From Tigheibacillus halophilus (GTDB taxonomy: Bacteria; Bacillota; Bacilli; Bacillales; Amphibacillaceae): 64,000 bases of DNA. This document shows, one piece after another, positions 25,915-34,401 of this stretch (its first letter is position 1; every line of letters starts with the position of its first letter). The position numbers and the translations under genes are program-made. Location: positions 1 through 64,000 of the forward strand of contig NZ_JBHUIZ010000003.1 in NCBI RefSeq assembly GCF_042683165.1. Reading direction: 5' to 3'. The notes beneath the pieces were generated by a model. It saw only the letters and a program-made list of their open reading frames with translations, made no database searches and was not told the origin of the DNA.

Positions 25915-25958
25915 GGATCTGGGATAAAACTTTGGGTTTTGTCCCAGATCCTTTAGGT
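25915..25958 (+). terminator. Terminator after the FUSC gene
   Basis: Long stem GGATCTGGGATAAAAC/GTTTTGTCCCAGATCC with a 5-nt loop; short T content after. It lies between convergent genes and may stop both. Confidence 0.8.
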
Positions 25959-25972
25959 ATGAACCGCCTGTC

Positions 25973-27082
25973 CTATCCCCACACTTCTTTCGCAATTTCT
26001 ACAACAAAACGCAATTTATGCCACTGATCTTCTTCGGTCAGTTCGTTTCCGTGATGGGTGGATGCAAAACCACATTGTGTGCTCAGGCATAGCTGGTCAA
26101 GTGGCACATATTTGGAAGCCTCTTTTATTCTCGACTTGATCGTTTCCTTGTCCTCCAAATTTCCGTTTTTGGAGGTAAGAACCCCTAAAACGATGGATGG
26201 GCCCCCCTCTGGAATATAGCTAAGCGGTTCGAAATCCCCCGAACGCTCGTCATCGTATTCCAAGAAGAATCCGTTCACTTTCTCATTTGCGAAAATGTAA
26301 GGAGCAATCGGCGTATAACCCCCTTCGAAAGCCCATTTTGAACGGTAGTTACCGCGGCAAAGGTGGGTAGTAATGACTAAATCTGCTGGTTTATCCTCCA
26401 GAATTCGATTGACGACGCTTAATGCCAGCTCTATTAGTTCTTCTCTTGTAAATTCACCATCGCTATATGGCATTTCAGAGGAGGATAGGCCGGCCAGATA
26501 GACATCATCGAATTGCAGATATCGACAGCCTGCATCATAAAAGGACTGAATTGCATCCCGATAGGCTTGAATGATATCTTTGGCATAGTCTTCTATATCC
26601 GGATAAACGTTTTTATTCCGAATACCGGCAGGAAATAACTGGTTTGGACTGGGAATAGTCTGTTTGGCGACAGCACGGTCACCGACAATTTTCTTGAATT
26701 CCTTGAAATCTCTAATGAAAGGGTGGTCAGGTTTAAAAGTTATTTTACCGGTATTGCGGATGTTATATTTTTCTGTCTGGATCCCTTTGAATGGGCGGCC
26801 TTCTTTGGAAACATACCCCTCAACACCGTCCAGTTGTTCCAGAAAGTCAAAATGCCACCAGTTTCTCCGGAATTCTCCGTCTGTCACAGCTTGAAGGCCA
26901 ATTTCAATTTGCTTATCCACTGCCCGTCTGATTTCTTCCGTTTGTATCTCGTGTAATGTTTCGGCAGAAATTTTGCCTGCTTTATATTCTTCATTTGCCC
27001 GATGAATGCTTTTCGGACGCAAAAGACTGCCTACTTGGTCTGCACGAAAAGGTGCCTTTACAGTAATGGTTGTGTTTGTCAT
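25973..27082 (-). CDS. Methionine synthase II (MetE)-like, YxjG/YxjH type
   Basis: 369 residues, the size of the short C-terminal-type cobalamin-independent methionine synthases. RADQVGSLLRP, TDGEFRRNWWHFDF, YLQFDDVYLAG, THLCRGNY and LSTQCGFAS with the zinc-ligand Cys/His set match the YxjG/YxjH family of B. subtilis, which methylates homocysteine or handles methionine salvage (the exact donor is not certain). A SAM-I riboswitch immediately upstream ties it to methionine supply. AAAGGAAG precedes the ATG. Confidence 0.9.
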   Translation of the reverse strand: MTNTTITVKAPFRADQVGSLLRPKSIHRANEEYKAGKISAETLHEIQTEEIRRAVDKQIEIGLQAVTDGEFRRNWWHFDFLEQLDGVEGYVSKEGRPFKGIQTEKYNIRNTGKITFKPDHPFIRDFKEFKKIVGDRAVAKQTIPSPNQLFPAGIRNKNVYPDIEDYAKDIIQAYRDAIQSFYDAGCRYLQFDDVYLAGLSSSEMPYSDGEFTREELIELALSVVNRILEDKPADLVITTHLCRGNYRSKWAFEGGYTPIAPYIFANEKVNGFFLEYDDERSGDFEPLSYIPEGGPSIVLGVLTSKNGNLEDKETIKSRIKEASKYVPLDQLCLSTQCGFASTHHGNELTEEDQWHKLRFVVEIAKEVWG

Positions 27083-27135
27083 TAGATCATCTTCCTTTCA
27101 TGTGTTGACTGTAAATAAATTTGTATAACCCTGAA

Positions 27136-27315
27136 CAAGAAAAACCCGCTTCCAGAAAAAAGAAGAGGGTTCTGCATGAGGCTGCTCGCTCTTCTTATCT
27201 TCTAGTTCTCACTACTGGAATTAGCACAGTACTGCATTTATGCGTTTTTACGCCAAAATGTTTGTCTGTTGCTGAGGCTTCGCAGGGCCAGTCCCTCCAC
27301 CTCTCTGGATAAGAA
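27136..27315 (-). ncRNA. SAM-I (S-box) riboswitch upstream of the MetE-like gene
   Basis: On the minus strand: P1 strands TTCTTATC (27315-27308) and GATAAGAA (27199-27192); S-box core AGAGAGGTGGAGGGACTGG, CCCTGCGAAGCC, CAGCAAC and GCTAATTCCAG. The expression platform is visible: AAGAAGAG at the 3' side of P1 can pair with CTCTTCTT as antiterminator, whereas ACCCTCTTC/GAAGCGGGT with a TTTTTC tail (near 27171-27137) is the terminator. High SAM should stop transcription. Confidence 0.95.
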
Positions 27316-27518
27316 AATGATTACTATGCAATTTTCTATTAATTCATACTTTACTGTTCGAAAATTAAAATGTCAAGAAATAGATTGTAACTGTTAATAG
27401 CGTGACAGCTTTCGGAAAGAAGTGCCAGGGCAGATTCTCATTTTTTTGTAATATTGCTTGTTTACATACATAAATTTGAACTAGACTAGATTATTTATAT
27501 TTGCAAGGGGAGAAGTAG

Positions 27519-27650
27519 ATGTTTAATTCCCTGGGGACAGTTTTTAGTATATCGTTCCATGGCCTTTTTTTGGTTGGCTCTGGGTATTATCATGTATTCA
27601 TCAAGGATAGGGATGATAAATTAAAGGATAAGGAGAGGAATGAAAAGTGA
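27519..27650 (+). CDS. Candidate small membrane peptide (43 aa)
   Basis: ATG with AAGGGGAG a few bases upstream. One hydrophobic segment (VFSISFHGLFLVGSGYYHVF) then a charged tail (KDRDDKLKDKERNEK), a typical topology of small membrane proteins. It could also be the 5' remnant of a decayed transporter gene that continues at 27840-28110. No family recognised. Confidence 0.35.
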   Translation: MFNSLGTVFSISFHGLFLVGSGYYHVFIKDRDDKLKDKERNEK

Positions 27651-27839
27651 GGTTGGATGTTGTCATTTTTATCCTTTATTGATTAATCCTCTCCTGCATC
27701 GGGTTAAATTTTTCCAAAAAAGCTTCCAAATCACCAGATTCTTATTTACCTGGTGACCGCATATTGTCCCGCCGTTCTGCGTTAACTATGCAAAGCACAT
27801 CCATGTGCGTGTTCATGTTCTCAGGGTCCCCTTTAGCCT

Positions 27840-28110
27840 TTTCAACAGGGATGGTTTGTTATCATGTATGTGATTGGCGATGCCGCCGGTGGGATTATCA
27901 ATTTATCTGTTCTAGGAAAACATATGAGAAAAATGTAGGAAATACTGGGCGCGCTGTCACCGTTTGAATACTTGGAAAAACGTCTGAAAGTGCTGCAGTA
28001 TGGGATTGTAGGATCAATCATCGCTACTGTTTTTTATTTGCGGACGTGTGGATGCCGTGACAGGAAAATTTCATCCAATATAATGTCTTTGCAAATTTTA
28101 AATCGCTACA
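27840..28110 (+). pseudogene. Possible relic of a sodium:solute symporter (SSS) gene
   Basis: One frame reads MYVIGDAAGGIINLSVLGKH and MRKM, a stop (TAG 27936-27938), then EILGALSPFEYLEKRLKVLQ and YGIVGSIIATVFYL. The G..N..VLGK.MR....ALSPFEYLEKR pattern recalls the TM2-TM3 region of SSS transporters. There is no start, and the in-frame stop and missing remainder indicate decay. The stretch 27650-27840 shows no clear coding. Identification is by pattern only. Confidence 0.35.
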
Positions 28111-28193
28111 AAGTGCCTAATAATGATTGTAATGATGTTACACTATGTCAATTATATAATTAATTCAAAATCATTATAATAGCGAGTAAATAA

Positions 28194-28207
28194 TGCAAAC
28201 GCTTACT
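28194..28207 (+). promoter_or_regulatory. Candidate cre (CcpA) site upstream of preT
   Basis: TGCAAACGCTTACT matches the cre consensus TGWAANCGNTNWCA at all but two positions. It lies about 170 bp upstream of preT, near weak promoter-like elements (TTGCAT 28215-28220). Carbon catabolite control of pyrimidine degradation would be plausible. Confidence 0.4.
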
Positions 28208-28375
28208 TTTTAAGCATTGCATAAAATAGATGAGATAAATTATGTTCAAATATGTTCGATTTTTAGGGGGTGATTTCAACATCCAACCAGAATCGATAGT
28301 CATGGTTTGTAAAAATAAACATGAGATATGATTTGCTAAATAATAAGTCCATAAGTTCTGTAAGGAGGCTTTTCA

Positions 28376-29749
28376 GTGGAAAATTTACTGCAAAATTTAC
28401 TGTCAGCAGAAGCGCTGGCAAAAAATTTTGATGAGTCCAGGCCTAGTTTCAATGCACAAGAAGCGTTAGACGAAGCCCACAGATGTCTTTACTGTTACGA
28501 TGCACCTTGTATCAAAGCCTGCCCCACAGGGATAAATATCCCAAGTTTTATCAAAAAAATTGCATCCGGGAATCTGAAAGGCTCGGCAACAACAATCATG
28601 GAGGCAAATCCAGTGGGAGCCAGTTGCAGCAGAGTTTGTCCGACTGAGGAATTATGTGAAGGAGCTTGTGTGCTGAATCATGTTACCAAGCCTATTATGA
28701 TTGGTGACTTACAGCGTTTTGCCACCGATTGGTCTATTAAAAACGAAAAGGTACTGTTTAAAGCTGGAGAAAAAAACGGAAAAAAAATCGCTATTGTCGG
28801 CAGTGGGCCGGCAGGATTGTCATCAGCGCGTGAACTTGGACTGTTGGGGTATGACGTGACGATTTTTGAAAGCAAGGCTGAAGCAGGTGGACTAGATACG
28901 CATGGTATTGTTCCATTCCGACTGCCGAAGGATATTTCATTGTGGGAAGTCAAACAGGTCGCGGATTTGGGTGTGAAGATTCATACAAACACGGAAGTGG
29001 GCAAGGATGTATCTGCTGCAGATCTGATGAGTGATTATGACGCGGTGATTCTTGCAGCGGGCATGTCAAAAGTACCGATGCTGGGCATTGAAGGAGAAGA
29101 ACTGTCAGGAATTTATGATGCCATTGACTTGGTGGAAGAAGCCAAAAACGAGCGTTATACAACTGCGTTTATCGGGAAACGTGTGGCTGTTATCGGTGCC
29201 GGCAATACAGCGATAGATGGTGCCACTACAGCAGTGAGACTCGGTGCCGAAAATGTTAAAATTCTTTATCGCCGGACGGAGGCAGAAATGTCGGCATATG
29301 ATTTTGAATATGAATTTGCCAAACAAGAAGGTGTTGAATTCAGATGGTTAGTGGCACCTAAACGTTTGATCGGTGATGAAAATGGTCGTATCCGGCAAAT
29401 GGAGTGCGTGCGCATGAAGTTGCAATCGGCGGGCTCTGATGGGCGTGCGCGGCCAGTACAGATAGAAGGATCTGAATTTTTAATGGATGTTGATATCGTG
29501 GTGAAAGCAATTGGTCAGACGCGGCATCAGCAGCTGATTGATGCATTTGGTCTTGAACACCATGGTGGTGTTGTGAAGGTAGATAGTGAAACGTTCTTAA
29601 CCTCACACCCAAAGGTCTATGCTGCCGGTGATGTCGTTTTTGGAAAAGGAATCGGTGAAGCAATGGTAGTAACTGCGGCACAGCAGGGGAAAGAGACGGC
29701 ATACGCAGTACATCAGCAATTAAAAGAGACTGAAACTGCGCATGTCTAG
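28376..29749 (+). CDS. preT: NAD-dependent dihydropyrimidine dehydrogenase, subunit PreT
   Basis: 457 residues. The N-terminal Fe-S region has the Cys pattern CLYCYDAPCIKACPTG and CSRVCPTEELCEGACV. A first dinucleotide fold (IAIVGSGPAGLSSA, FAD) and a second (VAVIGAGNTAIDGAT, NAD(P)H) follow, ending with AAGDVVFGKGIGEAMV. This is the electron-input subunit that passes NADH electrons to PreA for reduction of uracil/thymine to dihydropyrimidines (known to be reversible in E. coli). GTG start after TAAGGAGG. First gene of the catabolic operon, 35 nt ahead of preA. Confidence 0.94.
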   Translation: MENLLQNLLSAEALAKNFDESRPSFNAQEALDEAHRCLYCYDAPCIKACPTGINIPSFIKKIASGNLKGSATTIMEANPVGASCSRVCPTEELCEGACVLNHVTKPIMIGDLQRFATDWSIKNEKVLFKAGEKNGKKIAIVGSGPAGLSSARELGLLGYDVTIFESKAEAGGLDTHGIVPFRLPKDISLWEVKQVADLGVKIHTNTEVGKDVSAADLMSDYDAVILAAGMSKVPMLGIEGEELSGIYDAIDLVEEAKNERYTTAFIGKRVAVIGAGNTAIDGATTAVRLGAENVKILYRRTEAEMSAYDFEYEFAKQEGVEFRWLVAPKRLIGDENGRIRQMECVRMKLQSAGSDGRARPVQIEGSEFLMDVDIVVKAIGQTRHQQLIDAFGLEHHGGVVKVDSETFLTSHPKVYAAGDVVFGKGIGEAMVVTAAQQGKETAYAVHQQLKETETAHV

Positions 29750-29784
29750 CAAAAAATGTAAAGTAACCGTTTGGGAGGATGAAT

Positions 29785-31053
29785 ATGGCAGATATAAGCA
29801 TCGATTTTGCAGGAATCAAATCCCTTAATCCTTATTGGCTTGCCTCTGCACCACCAACAAATACAGGATACCAGGTACAGCGCGCATTTGAAGCTGGATG
29901 GGGTGGCGTTGTATGGAAAACACTCGGTGAACCCGTACTGAATGTCACTTCACGTTTTGGTGCGCATCATTTTAATGGGCAACGGGTAGCCGGATTTAAT
30001 AACATTGAGTTAATTTCTGATCGACCGATTGATGAAAATTTAAAGGAAATTTATGAAACAAAAAAAAGGTTTCCCGACAGGGTTATTGTTGCATCATTAA
30101 TGGTAGAACCCGAACGTAATAAGTGGCACGAAATAGTCAAACGGGTGCAGGACGTGGGAGTTGATGGTTTTGAATTAAATCTTGGCTGCCCGCATGGTAT
30201 GTCTGAAAGGGGGATGGGGGCGGCAGTCGGCCAGCATCCAGACTTAGTAGAAAAATCAACTTTATATTGCAAAGAGGCCGCAGAGGTGCCTGTCATCACA
30301 AAACTGACACCCAATATTACCGACATCACTGCTACTGCCCGCGCTGCACAGCGCGGAGGTGCTGATGCAATCAGCATGATCAATACGATCAATAGTTTAA
30401 TAGGCGTGGACCTGGATACATGGAATCCAATGCCTAATGTAAATGGGATGGGAGCCCACGGGGGTTACTGTGGTCCAGCAGTTAAACCCATTGCCCTGAA
30501 TATGATTGGAGAATGTGCGCGACAGCCTGATATCCATATCCCAATTTCGGGTATAGGCGGTGTTTCAAGCTGGCAGGATACAGTCGAGTTTATGCTGATG
30601 GGTGCGGGCGGTGTGCAGATTTGCACTGCAGCAATGCATCATGGATTTAGTATTATTGATGATCTTACGGAAGGTTTGCGCAATTATTTGGATGAAAAAG
30701 GAATTGCATCTGTCAGTGAAATCATTGGAAAATCAGTCCGAAAATATACTGACTGGAGCAATTTGGACTTAAACCATAAACTTGTGGCTCGCATCAATAA
30801 TGATGTTTGCATCAATTGCAATAAGTGTCATATCGCCTGTGAAGATACGTCTCATCAATGTATAGATATATTGATGGATGAAAAAGGCAACGATTATTTG
30901 AAAGTCAGAGAAGATGATTGTGTCGGCTGTAATCTTTGTTCAATTGTTTGCCCGGTCGAAGGAGCGATTGACATGGTGGATCTCGTTACAACTGAATCAC
31001 CAATGTCATGGAATGACAGACAGGCTGCTTTGCAAACAATGAATCATAACTAA
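29785..31053 (+). CDS. preA: Dihydropyrimidine dehydrogenase, catalytic subunit PreA
   Basis: 422 residues. An FMN-binding TIM barrel related to dihydroorotate dehydrogenase (LASAPPTNTG, ELNLGCPHGMSERGMG, TKLTPNITDI, ISGIGGVSSW) is followed by a C-terminal 2[4Fe-4S] ferredoxin domain with CINCNKCHIAC and CVGCNLCSIVCP. It reduces uracil and thymine using electrons from PreT. ATG 29785 is preferred over ATG 29779 because GGGAGG lies 6 nt upstream of it. Confidence 0.95.
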   Translation: MADISIDFAGIKSLNPYWLASAPPTNTGYQVQRAFEAGWGGVVWKTLGEPVLNVTSRFGAHHFNGQRVAGFNNIELISDRPIDENLKEIYETKKRFPDRVIVASLMVEPERNKWHEIVKRVQDVGVDGFELNLGCPHGMSERGMGAAVGQHPDLVEKSTLYCKEAAEVPVITKLTPNITDITATARAAQRGGADAISMINTINSLIGVDLDTWNPMPNVNGMGAHGGYCGPAVKPIALNMIGECARQPDIHIPISGIGGVSSWQDTVEFMLMGAGGVQICTAAMHHGFSIIDDLTEGLRNYLDEKGIASVSEIIGKSVRKYTDWSNLDLNHKLVARINNDVCINCNKCHIACEDTSHQCIDILMDEKGNDYLKVREDDCVGCNLCSIVCPVEGAIDMVDLVTTESPMSWNDRQAALQTMNHN

Positions 31054-31106
31054 CCATTTTCTGGGGAATTTACAGGAATTAGTCTATGTATATAGGGGGA
31101 TTCATC

Positions 31107-32531
31107 ATGAAAAAAATTATTAAAAATGGAACGATCGTAACCGCCACAGATACTTATACCGCAGATGTACTGATTGAAAACGATAAGGTGCAGGCAATTG
31201 GCCAAAATATCAGTGATATTTACGCAGAAGTGATTGATGCATCAGGTTGTTATGTCATGCCTGGAGGGATTGATCCACATACACATATGGATATGCCGTT
31301 TGGCGGTACCGTTACTTCAGATGATTTCGAGACCGGTTCCATTGCTGCGGCCCACGGCGGAACGACGACATTTATTGATTTTTGTCTGACGGAAAAAGGT
31401 AAATCACTCAAAAGCGCGTTAAAAAAATGGCATGCTAAATCAAAAGACAAGGCTGCTATCGATTATGCATTCCATCTGCAAATTGTTGAAGCGAACGAAA
31501 ATATTCTTCATGAATTGCCTGAAGTGATTGAAAAAGAAGGCGTCACTTCCTTTAAAGTGTTCATGGCTTATAAAGATGTTTTGCAAGCAGATGATGAGAC
31601 ATTATTTCAGACATTAATTACTGCCAGAGAACATGGCGGTTTGGTGATGGTCCATGCGGAAAACGGTGATGTAATCAACTATTTAACTGAAAAAGCGTTA
31701 GAAGAAGGGCGTACAGAACCAATCAACCATGCGTTGACTCGCCCACCCGAGCTGGAAGGAGAAGCCACAGGACGCGCTGCTAAATTGACTGCCCTCGCAG
31801 ATTCACAGCTGTATGTGGTTCATGTAACTTGTAAAGAAGCGGTGGAACAAATTGCGGCAGCACGAAGTAAAGGATTCCGTGTTTATGGGGAGACATGTCC
31901 GCAATACCTTGTACTGGACCAATCTTATTTGGAAAAACCAGGATTTGAGGGAGCCAAATATGTTTGGTCACCTCCTTTACGTGATCGTTCCAATCAGGAG
32001 ATTCTGTGGAACGCATTAAAAAGCGGTGAATTACAGACTATTGGCTCCGATCATTGCTCCTTCAATTTTAAAGGACAAAAAGAACTTGGAAAGGGAGACT
32101 TTTCCAAAATACCGAACGGTGGGCCTTTTGTTGAAGACCGTTTCAGTATTTTATTTTCAGAAGGGGTCAAAAAGGGCAGAATTTCACTGAATGAATTCGT
32201 TAACCTTGTTTCCACAAATGCTGCAAAGCTGTTTGGATTGTTTCCACAAAAAGGAACGATTGCGCCAGGCAGTGACGCAGATATCGTATTATTCGACCCG
32301 AATGTGGAGCGGACCATCTCGGTAAATACGCATCATATGAATGTGGATTACAGTGCGTTGGAAGGGATGCAGGTAACAGGTGAGCCTGTGACAGTGCTCT
32401 CCAGAGGGGAATATGTCATAAAAAACAAGCATTTTGTAGGAGCCCCTGGAAAAGGTAAGTATTTAAAGTGCAGTAAATTCAATCATCATACAGCTGCTGA
32501 AGCGAAAAAGGCGGAGGATTTGGTGAAATGA
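31107..32531 (+). CDS. hydA: Dihydropyrimidinase / D-hydantoinase
   Basis: 474 residues of the amidohydrolase superfamily. Metal and catalytic motifs: GGIDPHTHMDMPF, carbamylated-Lys region TSFKVFMAYK, VMVHAENGD, YVVHVTCKEA and TIGSDHCSF. It hydrolyses dihydrouracil to N-carbamoyl-beta-alanine and may also open 5-substituted hydantoins. ATG 31107 follows GGGGGA; an in-frame ATG at 31086 has no such site. It sits between preA and an NCS1 permease in one operon. Confidence 0.94.
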   Translation: MKKIIKNGTIVTATDTYTADVLIENDKVQAIGQNISDIYAEVIDASGCYVMPGGIDPHTHMDMPFGGTVTSDDFETGSIAAAHGGTTTFIDFCLTEKGKSLKSALKKWHAKSKDKAAIDYAFHLQIVEANENILHELPEVIEKEGVTSFKVFMAYKDVLQADDETLFQTLITAREHGGLVMVHAENGDVINYLTEKALEEGRTEPINHALTRPPELEGEATGRAAKLTALADSQLYVVHVTCKEAVEQIAAARSKGFRVYGETCPQYLVLDQSYLEKPGFEGAKYVWSPPLRDRSNQEILWNALKSGELQTIGSDHCSFNFKGQKELGKGDFSKIPNGGPFVEDRFSILFSEGVKKGRISLNEFVNLVSTNAAKLFGLFPQKGTIAPGSDADIVLFDPNVERTISVNTHHMNVDYSALEGMQVTGEPVTVLSRGEYVIKNKHFVGAPGKGKYLKCSKFNHHTAAEAKKAEDLVK

Positions 32532-32611
32532 TCTTATATTAACCGAGGTAATAGCTGCTTGGCCATTTGTCAGGCACTCATAACTCTCAATAAATAAAAA
32601 GGGGATGAATG

Positions 32612-34090
32612 ATGGAAAAGACAAGTGAAAACAACTCGTATCTAAAGTCACCGGATTTACTTCCAATTGGCTATGAACAGCGGAAGATAGGAATCGTGGG
32701 ATTTTTTGCAATGTGGGTTGGGATGGCTATACTTTTGGCAACCTTTGATATCGGCGCTTCGGGTATACAGAATATTTCCTTACCCTGGGTTGTATTGGCT
32801 ACATTGATTGGCTGTATCGCGGTTGGGATCTTCATTTCAATCGTCGGAGATATCGGGGTTGAGCATGGCTTGTCTTTTCCAGTTTATATGCGGGCGCCAT
32901 TCGGTATTATCGGTACTCATATCCCCTCCATAACTCGCGCAGTAACAGCATCATTTTGGTTTGGGTTGAATACGTATTTTGGTTCAACTGCAATCAATTC
33001 TATTATTCATACTATCCATTCAGGTTTCGATAACTGGCTGCTATGCTATGCCATATTTGCTCTTGTCCAGCTGATCAACACAGCTTCTGGCATCAAGTGG
33101 GTAGAGCGATTTGCTGATTTTGCGGCACCGATCATCATCATTTTATCCCTGATTATCTATCAAACATTGACGGCAGACATTGTAGAACGGGGGAGCAATG
33201 TTTGGGCTTGGGCGGAAAGTCCGGTTACAGGTGGTGCAGCATTTACGGCATTTATCATTGTCATTTTTGCCAATATGGGATTTTGGGCAACATTGGGTTG
33301 TGATATACCGACAATCTCGCGTTTTTTTAAAGCACCTAAGTTCGAAAGGAATTGGTTTAAACGTAACCGGACAAATTTAATTGGCAGTCTGATTGCTATG
33401 CCATTGACTGAAGCATTTATGATCATGATAGGGGCGGCTGCATTTATGGTGGCGGGCACTTCCAATCCTGTTGTCGCTCTGCAAGAAACCGCCTCAGGAT
33501 GGATGCTGGGAATGCTGCTGCTTATGATTGTGCTGACGCAGTGGTCCACCAATACAGCGGCAAATATCATCCCTGCTGCGGCTATTTTTTCCAATGTTTT
33601 GGGGCCGAAAGCATCTAATGTCATTGCGGTATTTGTTGTGGGAGTAGTAGGAACCATCATTCAGCCATGGAGTGTTTATGAGATATTGACTCAGGCGCTG
33701 TTGTTCATCGGAGCAGTTTTATCATCGATAAGTGGTATTCTCGTTGTCGATTATTACCTTTTGCGGAAACGCAGAGTAAATGTACAGGAGCTCTATCAAC
33801 ATAATGGGCAATACAGATTTCATGGCGGAATAAATATTGCAGGCTTTCTTGCATGGGTGGTCGGCGGCATTGTCGCTATTCTTTTGATGGATTATTCGTT
33901 TATCGTCGGTTTTGTTTTAGCTGGTGCTCTCTACTATGTTTTAGCGAAATATTGGTATTTTAAAAAATTCCCGCAGGCGGAAATGTTGGATCCAAGTGAT
34001 GACAAATATTTGGGAATTACTGTGGGACGCGACTGGATTATCGATGGGGAAGTTACGAAGCAACAGGAAGAAGTGCAAAGTAATGTATAA
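32612..34090 (+). CDS. NCS1 family nucleobase/allantoin/hydantoin permease
   Basis: About 492 residues, 12 membrane helices. NCS1 signatures are present: LLPIGYEQRKIG near the N-terminus, FGIIGTHIPSITRAVTASFWFG, FWATLGCDIPTISRF and LTQWSTNTAANIIPAA. It should bring in the substrate of the operon (uracil, dihydropyrimidine, allantoin or hydantoin; sequence alone does not decide). ATGATG at 32609/32612 follows AAGGGG; I prefer 32612. Confidence 0.92.
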   Translation: MEKTSENNSYLKSPDLLPIGYEQRKIGIVGFFAMWVGMAILLATFDIGASGIQNISLPWVVLATLIGCIAVGIFISIVGDIGVEHGLSFPVYMRAPFGIIGTHIPSITRAVTASFWFGLNTYFGSTAINSIIHTIHSGFDNWLLCYAIFALVQLINTASGIKWVERFADFAAPIIIILSLIIYQTLTADIVERGSNVWAWAESPVTGGAAFTAFIIVIFANMGFWATLGCDIPTISRFFKAPKFERNWFKRNRTNLIGSLIAMPLTEAFMIMIGAAAFMVAGTSNPVVALQETASGWMLGMLLLMIVLTQWSTNTAANIIPAAAIFSNVLGPKASNVIAVFVVGVVGTIIQPWSVYEILTQALLFIGAVLSSISGILVVDYYLLRKRRVNVQELYQHNGQYRFHGGINIAGFLAWVVGGIVAILLMDYSFIVGFVLAGALYYVLAKYWYFKKFPQAEMLDPSDDKYLGITVGRDWIIDGEVTKQQEEVQSNV

Positions 34091-34138
34091 AAAAAGCAAT
34101 CCTTTCAAATTACTCTTGCAGAAAGGAAGGATGAAAGA

Positions 34139-34360
34139 TTGTCAACCTATGATGCGTTTTTGGAAGAAAAATTGCAAGTGGACAGTTTATTGAAACAAGG
34201 TTATACCATTATTGGTTTAAATGGCACGCTTGACGGAGATGTGGTGGAATTTGAGGATAAATTGAGAGCTGATAAAAAAACACTGCTGTTAACGAATCCT
34301 GACAGTCGAAAGTACTTTGCCACGCGTTATATCAAACAACGGGAGCTGGAGAAAGAATGA
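34139..34360 (+). CDS. Unknown 73-aa protein in the pyrimidine catabolic operon
   Basis: TTG start (34139) with AAAGGAAGG 8 nt upstream. It is soluble and charged, beginning STYDAFLEEKLQVDSLLKQG with YTIIGLNGTLDGDVVEFE and LLLTNPDSRKYFATRYI. No recognised domain. Tightly placed between the permease (49 nt) and the carbamoyl amidase (42 nt), so it is presumably co-expressed. Possible roles are an enzyme accessory or regulatory subunit. Function not assigned. Confidence 0.75.
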   Translation: MSTYDAFLEEKLQVDSLLKQGYTIIGLNGTLDGDVVEFEDKLRADKKTLLLTNPDSRKYFATRYIKQRELEKE

Positions 34361-34401
34361 AGTTTGTGGGGACAGGTCGGAATTCAGGGAAGGGATGAAG
34401 A

